64,000 nucleotides of DNA from Parabacteroides gordonii MS-1 = DSM 23371 (GTDB lineage: Bacteria; Bacteroidota; Bacteroidia; Bacteroidales; Tannerellaceae): NCBI RefSeq assembly GCF_000969825.1, contig NZ_KQ033920.1, positions 310,001-374,000 of the forward strand, given 5' to 3'. The notes below the pieces were generated by a model, which worked only from the letters and a program-made list of their open reading frames with translations, did not search any database and was not told the origin of the DNA. Of this stretch, positions 52,793 through 60,854 are shown piece after piece. Each line of letters opens with the position of its first letter. The stretch's first letter is position 1. The position numbers and the translations under genes were made by a program.

Positions 52793-54112
52793 ATGCTATC
52801 AGTTCTTATTGTTGAAGATGATATAACTTTTTCTTTAATGCTCACAACCTGGTTAGGAAAGAAAGGTTTTGAGGTAAAAGCACTTAGCTCGGTTTCGGAT
52901 GCAAAACGCCAGATTGAGAGTGTCAGCTACGACCTGATCTTGTCGGATTTACGTTTACCGGACGGTGACGGGATCGACTTGTTGAAGTGGGTAAAGGAAA
53001 AATATGCCTCTTTGCCTTTGATCATGATGACTAGCTATGCGGAGATACAGACCGCTGTTCAGGCCATTAAGCTGGGAGCATCCGATTATATTGCCAAACC
53101 CCTGAATCCGGAAGAGTTGCTGAGTAAGATTCGCGAGGTGGTGAAAACGCCTGCGGTAGAACATACTCCGGCAAAGAAATCGCCGGAAGGGAATACTTAT
53201 ATTGAAGGACAGAGTCCTGCCGCCCGTCAGTTGTTCGATCATGTCCGCTTGGTTGCCCCGACGGATATGTCGGTACTGATCACCGGGGCGAGCGGGACGG
53301 GGAAAGAATATATAGCCCGTCGTATCCATGAGCAGAGTAATCGCAGTAAGGCTCCGTTTATTGCAGTCGACTGTGGGGCGATCCCCAAAGATCTGGCGGC
53401 ATCCGAGTTTTTCGGTCATGTGAAAGGTTCGTTTACCGGGGCGATAGATAATAAGACCGGTGCTTTTGTGGCTGCTCACGGAGGAACGATCTTTCTGGAT
53501 GAGATCGGTAACCTGACCTACGAAGTGCAGGTACAACTTCTTCGTGCCTTGCAGGAACGTAAAGTGAAGCCGATCGGTACAAATGAAGAGATAGCTATCA
53601 ATGTCCGGTTGATCTCTGCCACAAACGAGAATCTGCGGACAGCTATCGATAAAGGTGATTTTCGTGAGGATCTTTATCATCGTATCAATGAGTTTACTGT
53701 CCGTATCCCGGATTTGAAAGAGCGGAAGGAAGACTTGTTGCTTTTCGCGAATAATTTCCTCGACCAGGCGAATGCCGAGCTCCAGAAAGATATCATCGGT
53801 TTTGATAACGAGACGATCCGTCTTTTCCAGTCTTATTCATGGCCGGGTAACCTGCGTCAGATGAAGAATGTCATCAAATATGCCACCCTTCTGGCCACCG
53901 GCCGGTATATCACCCGTCGTGAACTCCCCGAAGAGCTGACGGAAGCCCCGGAAAAAGACACCCGCATCCTCCTGAAAGACGAAACCCATGAATGCGAACT
54001 CATCAAACGCGCCCTCCAGGAATCCGGCAACAACAAAACCCGTGCCGCCCAACTATTGGGTATCGACCGGAAAACGCTTTATAATAAACTGAAGCTTTAT
54101 AATTTGGATTAG
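52793..54112 (+). CDS. sigma-54-dependent response regulator (NtrC family)
   Basis: 439 residues: receiver with the phospho-acceptor Asp52 (LILSDLRLPDGDG), AAA+ domain with Walker A GASGTGKE, the sigma-54 contact loop GSFTGA (the common variant of GAFTGA), Walker B 'TIFLDEIGN', and a C-terminal Fis-type HTH (NNKTRAAQLLGIDRKTLYNKLK). It activates RpoN-dependent promoters when phosphorylated. No kinase is adjacent; the hybrid kinase at 37864 could be its partner, separated by the cassette. The stop overlaps that of tspO by 4 nt. Confidence 0.95.
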   Translation: MLSVLIVEDDITFSLMLTTWLGKKGFEVKALSSVSDAKRQIESVSYDLILSDLRLPDGDGIDLLKWVKEKYASLPLIMMTSYAEIQTAVQAIKLGASDYIAKPLNPEELLSKIREVVKTPAVEHTPAKKSPEGNTYIEGQSPAARQLFDHVRLVAPTDMSVLITGASGTGKEYIARRIHEQSNRSKAPFIAVDCGAIPKDLAASEFFGHVKGSFTGAIDNKTGAFVAAHGGTIFLDEIGNLTYEVQVQLLRALQERKVKPIGTNEEIAINVRLISATNENLRTAIDKGDFREDLYHRINEFTVRIPDLKERKEDLLLFANNFLDQANAELQKDIIGFDNETIRLFQSYSWPGNLRQMKNVIKYATLLATGRYITRRELPEELTEAPEKDTRILLKDETHECELIKRALQESGNNKTRAAQLLGIDRKTLYNKLKLYNLD

Positions 54113-54573
54113 TTATACATCAATATATACCCATTTAAATAAGTTGCAAACAACAACCATATTAAATATGGTATGAAAAGTATTGAGCTGGCTTTGTTTA
54201 CCTGATAACTCTTCAATGTGTAATTGATAACGAAGATGTCGAGCAACAGGATATTGATAAATCCGATAAGCGGGTTCTGGATATAAAAGAAACTGATGCT
54301 CCAGGTGAAATTGAAAAATAGCTGAAAGATAAATGCTTTGATGAAGAACCTTCTTCGCTCTATGGTCGAGTTGATAAGTAGTCCGATGGATAACCCCATG
54401 CATACATAAATAATGCTCCACGCAATCGGGAAAACAATATTCGGAGGAGTTACCGCCGGTTTGATAAGGGTTGGATACCAGTTCTTTATTGCGTCAGCCT
54501 GGAAATAGGTGGCGGAAAGCCCTACAAGGAAACAAACCAGGATAGGGATAATAATATTCAATGCTTTTCTCAT
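54109..54573 (-). CDS. tspO: TspO/MBR family membrane protein
   Basis: 154 residues, five membrane helices, with the TspO hallmarks 'WYPTLIKPAVTPPNIVFPIAWSIIYVCMG' and 'FQLFFNFTWSISFF'. TspO binds porphyrins and related tetrapyrroles and is linked to stress responses. It is convergent with the response regulator, the two stops overlapping by 4 nt. Confidence 0.93.
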   Translation of the reverse strand: MRKALNIIIPILVCFLVGLSATYFQADAIKNWYPTLIKPAVTPPNIVFPIAWSIIYVCMGLSIGLLINSTIERRRFFIKAFIFQLFFNFTWSISFFYIQNPLIGFINILLLDIFVINYTLKSYQVNKASSILFIPYLIWLLFATYLNGYILMYN

Positions 54574-54811
54574 TATTTTTTGTTTTTCTTATTGAATAAC
54601 AATAGGAACTTCGCTCTTGTTGTCTGAAAGTAGAAAGTTTTTGTGATATATGATATGGGCGGGATATCTACTCTGTTTTCTGCTGCTCCTGAAAATTAAA
54701 GGGTGAACTCTTTATTTTAAGTTAAAATATTAGCTGTTAATACCCTTTGGTATAGTATTTTGTTTATTTTTGTGTTTCGAAGGATTTGTATAATCTTAGT
54801 CTCTTTGGAAT

Positions 54812-55255
54812 ATGAATATAGAAGTGTTATCCGGAATCGCCCCGAGGCTATATGAATTAGTTGCTCCACTAGTTATGAGTTGCAGCGTTTTGCGACAGAA
54901 TAATAATTATCCTTTCAAAACATCTAAACATTATTTATGGTTTGTCGCTATGGAAAGAGACACGGTGATAGGGTTTATACCCGTTGAAATCAAAGGTACA
55001 TGTGTCGTTATTAATAACTATTATGTGAAAGGAGAGGACAATGCGGTACTGGCATCCCTGATCGATGCTGTTTTGGAACATTTCAAGAATATTTCGGTTG
55101 TCCGGGCCGTTGCCCATACCCGGCATAAAGAGCTCTTTGCTTCAGCTCATTTTTTCGTAACTCAGGAATGGAAACTATATAATAAAATGGAATATAGATG
55201 TGATGATGAGAGAGAAACTCAATGTGTACGAAGCAGTACAAGTTCGGTTGGATAA
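54812..55255 (+). CDS. small acetyltransferase-like protein of the ibr-type operon
   Basis: 147 residues. Strand/helix order and 'HYLWFVAMERDTVIGFIPVEI' followed by 'INNYYVKGEDNAVLASLIDAVLEHF' and 'HTRHKELFASAHFFVTQEWKLYNKMEY' fit a small GNAT fold, with a degenerate acetyl-CoA loop. Its last 50 nt overlap the start of the sulfotransferase-like gene, so the three genes 54812-57000 form a tight operon. Substrate unknown. Confidence 0.65.
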   Translation: MNIEVLSGIAPRLYELVAPLVMSCSVLRQNNNYPFKTSKHYLWFVAMERDTVIGFIPVEIKGTCVVINNYYVKGEDNAVLASLIDAVLEHFKNISVVRAVAHTRHKELFASAHFFVTQEWKLYNKMEYRCDDERETQCVRSSTSSVG

Positions 55256-56507
55256 GATATTTTCCGACTTCGATAACGTATACGTCTCTTTTTCCGGAGG
55301 TAAGGACAGTGGTGTTTTGCTGAATTTATGTATTGACTATATACGCGAACACCGCCTGAAACGGAAACTGGGAGTCTTTCACATGGACTATGAGGTGCAG
55401 TACCGGGAAACCACTTCTTATGTAGACCGCGTATTGTCTTCCAATTCCGACATCCTGGAGGTCTACCGGGTGTGCGTCCCTTTTAAGGTTCCTACATGTA
55501 CTTCGATGTTCCAGAATTACTGGCGTCCGTGGGACAGAGAGTTGCAGAATTTATGGGTGAATAAGATGCCCGAAAACTCGCTTTGTGTGGAGGACTTCCC
55601 GTTTTATGATGAGAATATGTGGGATTACCAGTTTCAGTTAAAGTTTGCGGAATGGTTGCATGAAAAAAAGGATGCCGGACGCACCTGTTGCCTGATAGGG
55701 ATACGGACACAGGAAAGTTTCAACAGATGGCGCGCTATCCATATAAAGAATAAAGTGCAGACTTACCGCCGGCTGAAATGGGTTCACCAGCTGGCACCAC
55801 GTATATATAATGCTTATCCTATATTCGATTGGAAAACAAAAGATATATGGGTTGCCAACGGTAGGTTCGGTTGGGATTACAATCACTTGTACGATTTGTT
55901 TTATCAGGCAGGAGTCCCGTTGGAAATGCAGAGAGTAGCAAGCCCTTTTATCTCCCAGGCCATAGCCAGCCTGAAATTATACCGGGCAATAGATCCGGAT
56001 ATGTGGGGAAAGATGATCGGGCGTGTCAACGGAGTCGGTTTTGCCGGGTTGTACGGTGGCACTTCCGCGTTGGGATGGCAGTCTGTCAAATTGCCGCAGG
56101 GAATGACCTGGAAGTCTTATATGGAATTTCTATTGGGAACCTTGCCGGAGAAGACACGGGAAGGGTATTTGCAGAAACTCTCCGTCAGCATAAAATTCTG
56201 GCGTGAGAAGGGTGGTTGCCTGGCAGAAAACACCATCGAGAAGCTGATACAGGCAGGAATTCCGATACGGGTTGAAGGCCGTACAAATTACAAGACGGTA
56301 AAGAAACCGGTTCGGATGGAATATCTGGATGATATCGATATTCCGGAATTCCGCGAACTTCCAACCTATAAGCGTGTCTGTATCTGCATATTGAAGAATG
56401 ACTACTATTGTAAATATATGGGCTTCTCACTGAATATTCACGAGAGGAAACAAAAGGAAGACATATTAAAACTTTATAACTCTGAATTATATGGAGGAAT
56501 ATACTAG
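55206..56507 (+). CDS. IbrA-like PAPS-reductase-family protein (DUF3440)
   Basis: 434 residues from an ATG at 55206 (ATG 55203 and GTG 55200 also in frame). The ATP-pyrophosphatase PP-loop is SFSGGKDSGVLL at about 28-39. 'VFHMDYEVQYRETTSYVDRV', 'CLIGIRTQESFNRWRAI', 'YPIFDWKTKDIWVANGRFGWDYNHLYDLFYQAG' and the C-terminal DUF3440 part follow. Family members include E. coli IbrA, a co-regulator of immunoglobulin-binding proteins, and are often found in phage-related DNA. Biochemical activity is unproven. It overlaps the ParB-like gene by 17 nt. Confidence 0.85.
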   Translation: MREKLNVYEAVQVRLDKIFSDFDNVYVSFSGGKDSGVLLNLCIDYIREHRLKRKLGVFHMDYEVQYRETTSYVDRVLSSNSDILEVYRVCVPFKVPTCTSMFQNYWRPWDRELQNLWVNKMPENSLCVEDFPFYDENMWDYQFQLKFAEWLHEKKDAGRTCCLIGIRTQESFNRWRAIHIKNKVQTYRRLKWVHQLAPRIYNAYPIFDWKTKDIWVANGRFGWDYNHLYDLFYQAGVPLEMQRVASPFISQAIASLKLYRAIDPDMWGKMIGRVNGVGFAGLYGGTSALGWQSVKLPQGMTWKSYMEFLLGTLPEKTREGYLQKLSVSIKFWREKGGCLAENTIEKLIQAGIPIRVEGRTNYKTVKKPVRMEYLDDIDIPEFRELPTYKRVCICILKNDYYCKYMGFSLNIHERKQKEDILKLYNSELYGGIY

Positions 56508-57000
56508 TCCTGTGTACAAAGTAAGGGCTGTCCCTGTGGAAAAGGTGGTAGCCAACAGCTATAACCCCAATGTCGTAGCACCCCCGGAAATGAAATTGCT
56601 GGAAGTCTCTATCTGGGAAGATGGGTTTACTTCCCCGTGTGTATGCTACTATATTCCGGAGGAAGACATCTATGAACTGGTCGACGGCTATCACCGCTAT
56701 ATGGTGATGAAGACATCAAAACGTATCTATGAGCGTGAACGCGGCTTGCTCCCCGTCACTGTCATCGAAAAAGACCTCTCCAACAGAATGGCTTCGACCA
56801 TCCGCCATAACAGGGCACGTGGTACCCACAATATTGAACTAATGAGTCATATCGTCTCCGAGCTCTCCAAATGCGGCATGTCGGATGCCTGGATACAACG
56901 TAATATCGGTATGGACAGAGATGAAATATTGCGTTTGAAGCAAATATCAGGTTTGGCGGAATTATTCTCTAATAAGGAGTTTAGCTTGTCGGAAGAGTAA
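56491..57000 (+). CDS. IbrB-like ParB/Srx-fold protein
   Basis: 169 residues. ParB N-terminal-like domain: 'PVEKVVANSYNPN', 'SIWEDGFTSPCVCYY', 'YELVDGYHRYMVMK' (the GxxR/HR motif region), 'STIRHNRARGTHNIELMS'. A short helical C-terminal part has 'SDAWIQRNIGMDRDEILRLKQISGL', an HTH-like segment. IbrB of E. coli has the same layout and works with IbrA. The fold is shared with sulfiredoxin and DndB-like proteins. Confidence 0.85.
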   Translation: MEEYTSPVYKVRAVPVEKVVANSYNPNVVAPPEMKLLEVSIWEDGFTSPCVCYYIPEEDIYELVDGYHRYMVMKTSKRIYERERGLLPVTVIEKDLSNRMASTIRHNRARGTHNIELMSHIVSELSKCGMSDAWIQRNIGMDRDEILRLKQISGLAELFSNKEFSLSEE

Positions 57001-57057
57001 AAATTATATGGCCGTTTGAGGTTTTAAGGATGATGGAATGGCGTTTATAGTAGAGTT

Positions 57058-57089
57058 TTTGCATATTTGATAATTACTATGTATCTTTG
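57058..57089 (+). promoter_or_regulatory. promoter of the methyltransferase-rsgA pair
   Basis: TTTG (57058-57061), 20-nt spacer, TATCTTTG (57082-57089). The leader to the ATG at 57284 is about 190 nt and holds an 11-codon ORF starting at 57094 and a weak CGGGTA/TATCCG hairpin near 57175-57193; nothing else is recognised. Confidence 0.6.
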
Positions 57090-57283
57090 CCCCATGTTAA
57101 ACAAACTATTTAAATCGGATTTGGTGTAGTAAACAATCTGTATTCCTTGTACAGGTTGTCCTTTCGTTTGTTCTCGGGTAATTCTATCCGGGCATAATTC
57201 CTATTGTATTAATTCAATTTTAATCAGTGTACAATGATGACGGCATTGTTATGCTTTCACGGGTATACTATATACATAAAGAA

Positions 57284-58063
57284 ATGAGTAACGAAAATAA
57301 AACAATTCACGAATTCGATTTTAATTTAATCTGCGAATACTTTTTAAATACAGAACGCCAGGGGCCCGGAAGTCCAGAAGTGACTCTTAAAGCATTGGGC
57401 TTTATAGATAACCTTACCGATCAATCCCTTATCGCCGATTTGGGTTGTGGCACAGGCGGCCAGACAATGGTATTGGCCCAGCATGCACCGGGACATATTA
57501 CCGGTCTTGACTTTTTTCCGGGATTCATCGACAGGTTCAACAGTAATGCCAGAGGGCTGAATCTTCAGGATAGAGTGAAGGGAATCGTCGGTTCGATGGA
57601 CAACCTTCCTTTTGGAGAAGGAGAGTTAGACCTGATTTGGTCGGAAGGAGCCATTTATAATATAGGCTTTGAACGCGGACTGAACGAATGGCGCAAATAT
57701 CTGAAAACAGGAGGATATATCGCTGTTTCTGAAAGCGCCTGGTTTACTGAAGAACGTCCAGCAGAGATTCATGATTTCTGGATGGAAGCTTATCCGCAAA
57801 TAGATACGATACCCAATCAGGTTGCCCTGATACAAAAGGCGGGGTATCTTCCTGTCGCTTCTTTTATTTTACCTGAAATTTGCTGGACAGAGCATTATTT
57901 TGCACCGTTAGTTAAAGCTCGGGAAAAGTTTCTGGCCAAATATCCGGGAAATAAAACCGCCGAAGAACTTGTCGCGATGTCGCATCACGAAGAGGAGTTA
58001 TACCGCAAGTATAAAGAGTTCTACGGCTATGTATTTTATATAGCTAAAAAGATAACGCTATGA
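57284..58063 (+). CDS. class I SAM-dependent methyltransferase
   Basis: 259 residues from the ATG at 57284; an upstream in-frame start at 57227 gives an unlikely N-terminus. SAM-binding motif [12 protein letters not shown], acidic end of strand 2 '[12 protein letters not shown]', motif '[25 protein letters not shown]'. The pattern fits small-molecule methyltransferases of the UbiE-like type. Target unknown. The stop TGA overlaps the rsgA start (ATGA). Confidence 0.88.
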   Translation: MSNENKTIHEFDFNLICEYFLNTERQGPGSPEVTLKALGFIDNLTDQSLIADLGCGTGGQTMVLAQHAPGHITGLDFFPGFIDRFNSNARGLNLQDRVKGIVGSMDNLPFGEGELDLIWSEGAIYNIGFERGLNEWRKYLKTGGYIAVSESAWFTEERPAEIHDFWMEAYPQIDTIPNQVALIQKAGYLPVASFILPEICWTEHYFAPLVKAREKFLAKYPGNKTAEELVAMSHHEEELYRKYKEFYGYVFYIAKKITL

Positions 58064-59115
58064 TTCGTTTAAATATGTATGGTTGGAACGACCGGTTGAA
58101 CCAACTAAAACAAGAATCGGCTTATAATACATTGTCTCACGGACGGATAGCCATCGTGCATCGTACCTGTTACGAGGTTGTATCCGAAAGCGGACTGTAC
58201 CAATGCGAGTTGACGGGAAATATGATGTACGGGAAATCTGACTTTGAACTGCCCTGTACAGGTGACTGGGTGCTGTTTCAGCCATTCGACGATAGCAAAG
58301 GCATTATCGTCGGTATGTTGCCTCGTGAACGGACTTTATACCGCAAGAGAAATGGAACGGTAGCCGGAAAACAGGCAATTGCTTCGTATGTTGACAAGGC
58401 GTTTATCGTGCAGAGTCTCGATGATAATTTCAATATGCGCAGGGTGGAACGTTTCATGGTTCAGATATTGGAAGAAAACATCCATCCCGTATTGATACTC
58501 AATAAGGCTGATTTGCCTTTTGATAAACAGGAGACAGAGGAAGCAATCAGGCACCTTACCCGTAGGATGCCGGTGTTCTTCACAAGTATCCATCACCCTG
58601 AAACGGTCTCCCGGTTACGGGATTCCATATCGGAAGGCGAAACGGTTGTCTTTGTCGGTTCTTCGGGGGTAGGGAAGAGTTCTCTTGTTAATGCACTTTG
58701 TGAAAGGTCGGTGCTGCTGACGTCAGATATAAGCCAGTCCACCGGAAAAGGACGGCATACTTCCACCCGGCGGGAAATGGTCTTGATGGACGGTTCAGGT
58801 GTTTTAATCGACACTCCGGGTATCCGTGAGTTTGGATTGACTGTAGATAATCCCGATTCATTAGCCGAAATGCTGGAAATCTCCAACTATGCAAAATCGT
58901 GCCGTTTCAAGGATTGCACACATACCAACGAACCCGGTTGTGCTGTTCTGGAAGCAGTCGCAGGAGGTTCGCTAGATACCAAAGTGTATGAAAGCTATCT
59001 GAAACTAAAGCGTGAAGCCTGGCATTTCTCCGCTTCTGAGCATGAGAAACGTAAAAAGGAAAAATCCTTTACAAAGCTCGTGGAAGAAGTGAAGAGGCGC
59101 AAGGCTGAATCCTGA
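58060..59115 (+). CDS. rsgA: ribosome small subunit-dependent GTPase A, RsgA-type
   Basis: 351 residues: N-terminal OB domain, circularly permuted GTPase with the order G4 NKAD, G1 [11 protein letters not shown]2 T in 'GRHTSTRR', G3 DTPGIREFG, and the C-terminal zinc motif [14 protein letters not shown]. RsgA checks late 30S subunit assembly. The 30-residue N-terminal extension and coupling to a methyltransferase suggest a second, specialised copy beside a housekeeping one; that is inference. ATGA overlap with the upstream gene. Confidence 0.93.
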   Translation: MIRLNMYGWNDRLNQLKQESAYNTLSHGRIAIVHRTCYEVVSESGLYQCELTGNMMYGKSDFELPCTGDWVLFQPFDDSKGIIVGMLPRERTLYRKRNGTVAGKQAIASYVDKAFIVQSLDDNFNMRRVERFMVQILEENIHPVLILNKADLPFDKQETEEAIRHLTRRMPVFFTSIHHPETVSRLRDSISEGETVVFVGSSGVGKSSLVNALCERSVLLTSDISQSTGKGRHTSTRREMVLMDGSGVLIDTPGIREFGLTVDNPDSLAEMLEISNYAKSCRFKDCTHTNEPGCAVLEAVAGGSLDTKVYESYLKLKREAWHFSASEHEKRKKEKSFTKLVEEVKRRKAES

Positions 59116-59128
59116 TTTTATATTTATG

Positions 59129-59163
59129 GTGCAGGTGTCTTCGGATTCCTGCACTGTATTTTT
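59129..59163 (+). terminator. terminator of rsgA
   Basis: GTGCAGG (59129-59135)/CCTGCAC (59148-59154) stem followed by TGTATTTTT. Confidence 0.75.
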
Positions 59164-59192
59164 CAAGGTGTATGATCCTGATTTGATCTTTA

Positions 59193-59864
59193 TTATTTAG
59201 GGTTTCTAGATAATCCTTTATTTATAAAATCATTAAATGGTTTCATTAACTTGATTTTATGGACTATTTCATCAATGAATAAATCAGATTGGAGGAAACA
59301 ATTATCTTCGAGTTCGGCATAAATGTCCCATGATTTATGTTTTAAGTATTCTGATACAGGAGACTTATCAGAATATTCCTTTGGAACTTTTTTTAGTTTT
59401 TCCCCTTGAATTACAAAATTCATCGAGAAATCGGGATTGTTGATGATATCTAAGAAGTCATTAGAATTATCTGAAATATGCTTTCGTATAAGTTTTGTTG
59501 CTTCCGGTATCTGTGAAGTGTATATTCCGCCACCCAATAATATATTATGTGGCTTAATATGGATAAAGTAGCCTACAGGTATTGGATACTTTCCAGCGGG
59601 AGAAATATGAGCGCGAAAAGCAGGAGTATAGGGTGATTTGTCTTTGCTAAATCGTATATCCCTATTCAGCCTAAAAATCATATTGGCAGGAGTTAGTCCA
59701 GTATATGAAACGTCAAAATAACTAATCCGGTTTATTAATTCTTGAATTATATTTTCAAATTCAGCTTTTGCTCTGTCATAACGCAGTTTGTTCTCTTTCA
59801 TCCATTCAGATGAATTGTTTAGCTCTAAATCGTTTAAAAAATCTAGAATTATATTTGTATCCAT
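59193..59864 (-). CDS. DUF2461 protein
   Basis: 223 residues with the DUF2461 signatures 'FLNDLELNNSSEWMKENKLRYDRAKAEFE', 'RDIRFSKDKSPYTPAFRAHISPAGK' and 'IPVGYFIHIKPHNILLGGGIYTSQ'. The family is widespread and uncharacterised; the cytoplasm is likely. It follows the Fpg-like gene with a 3-nt gap and belongs to the araC-Fpg-DUF2461 operon, so loss of the regulator may affect it. Confidence 0.88.
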   Translation of the reverse strand: MDTNIILDFLNDLELNNSSEWMKENKLRYDRAKAEFENIIQELINRISYFDVSYTGLTPANMIFRLNRDIRFSKDKSPYTPAFRAHISPAGKYPIPVGYFIHIKPHNILLGGGIYTSQIPEATKLIRKHISDNSNDFLDIINNPDFSMNFVIQGEKLKKVPKEYSDKSPVSEYLKHKSWDIYAELEDNCFLQSDLFIDEIVHKIKLMKPFNDFINKGLSRNPK

Positions 59865-59867
59865 ATT

Positions 59868-60695
59868 TTATATTTTTTGGCAAGTAGGACAGTAGTAAAC
59901 GGCTCCGCCACCGTTAGATGCATCTTTAATAATAGAATTATCACATCTTGGACATGGATTATTCAATGTATTTCTGGACAAAATGGTTTTATAGTTCCCA
60001 TGTTTGCCGAACAGGTCTGTTTCAGTATCTCTTCCGCCTTGAAGAATCATACTCTTTAAGGTCGTTTTGATCGATTGCAATAAGGCCGATTTATCGGTAT
60101 CTGTCAATGAACTTATTTCTCTTTTAGGATTAATTTTTGCATTGAACAGTATGTCTTGCAATACTCCGTTCCCCAAACCGGGAATGCGTTGTTCTGCAGC
60201 CAACAGCATTTTAACTGATAATTTAGGCTTTAAACCAATAAATAGCTTCTCAAAATAGGAATCATTGAATTCATTATTTAGCGGAGAAATGCTTTCTGCA
60301 CTTTTTTTGTAATATACTTCGTCATATATTCCGGTATATGCAGCTATCACTCCAAACATACCTACGGTAAAAGCAAGATAGGTATTATCATCAAGCGTAA
60401 GCAATAGTTGATAATTATTCGGCATCTTGCCCGATATTGTACCGTATTTCAGGTTTGTTCCATCTCCGAAACTGATTTTTGTGCCTTTATCCAATATTAT
60501 ATCTACATACATACCAAAACTTTCGGAAGATTTGATTTCTCTTCCGGTAAGTAGTTTGCCATAAGTGAGGGGATCGCCATAATAGAATGTATTCTTATGA
60601 TATTTTGTGGCATTGAATACTTCTGTGATAATTCTACCTTTTAAGGTAACATCGATCTGTTTCGCTAATGTTTGATTTTCCGGTAATTCTTTCAT
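59868..60695 (-). CDS. Fpg/Nei-like DNA glycosylase without the N-terminal proline
   Basis: 275 residues from the ATG at 60695. Fpg-type layout: N-terminal MKELPE, the H2TH region 'EQRIPGLGNGVLQDILFNAKINPKREI', and a C-terminal zinc finger CPRCDN... CPTC. Active Fpg/Nei enzymes start MPELPE and use Pro2 as nucleophile; here residue 2 is Lys, while Glu3 is kept. Either another residue serves or the protein binds DNA without cutting. An upstream in-frame start at 60722 would overlap the araC stop and is less likely. Confidence 0.82.
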   Translation of the reverse strand: MKELPENQTLAKQIDVTLKGRIITEVFNATKYHKNTFYYGDPLTYGKLLTGREIKSSESFGMYVDIILDKGTKISFGDGTNLKYGTISGKMPNNYQLLLTLDDNTYLAFTVGMFGVIAAYTGIYDEVYYKKSAESISPLNNEFNDSYFEKLFIGLKPKLSVKMLLAAEQRIPGLGNGVLQDILFNAKINPKREISSLTDTDKSALLQSIKTTLKSMILQGGRDTETDLFGKHGNYKTILSRNTLNNPCPRCDNSIIKDASNGGGAVYYCPTCQKI

Positions 60696-60699
60696 GGTA

Positions 60700-60854
60700 T
60701 TATTTCTTTGTTGTTTTTTCAATAGGAATATATATTTCTGTCAATAAGTTATTATAGTCTTCCTCTATCGGAGTCTTAATATATAACTCGAAAGTTAATG
60801 TGTTTTTCTGTCGATATTCACTCTGTGGAAGCCATGTTAAGTAAATGTATCTAT
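60700..60854 (-). pseudogene. AraC-family regulator, 3' fragment after intron insertion
   Basis: Joined to 63345-64000 without the intron, the minus strand reads on through ...SSLPDLYRYIYLTWLPQSE, LTFELYIKTPIEEDYNNLLTEIYIPIEK and stops at 60700-60702: the end of a GyrI-like effector-binding domain. The stop lies 4 nt before the start of the Fpg-like gene. On its own it has no start codon. Confidence 0.85.

Noticed and set aside
54812-57000. A complete Dnd/Ssp phosphorothioation system
   Set aside because: Only PP-loop and ParB-fold proteins are present; the cysteine desulfurase, DndD/E and restriction genes are missing.
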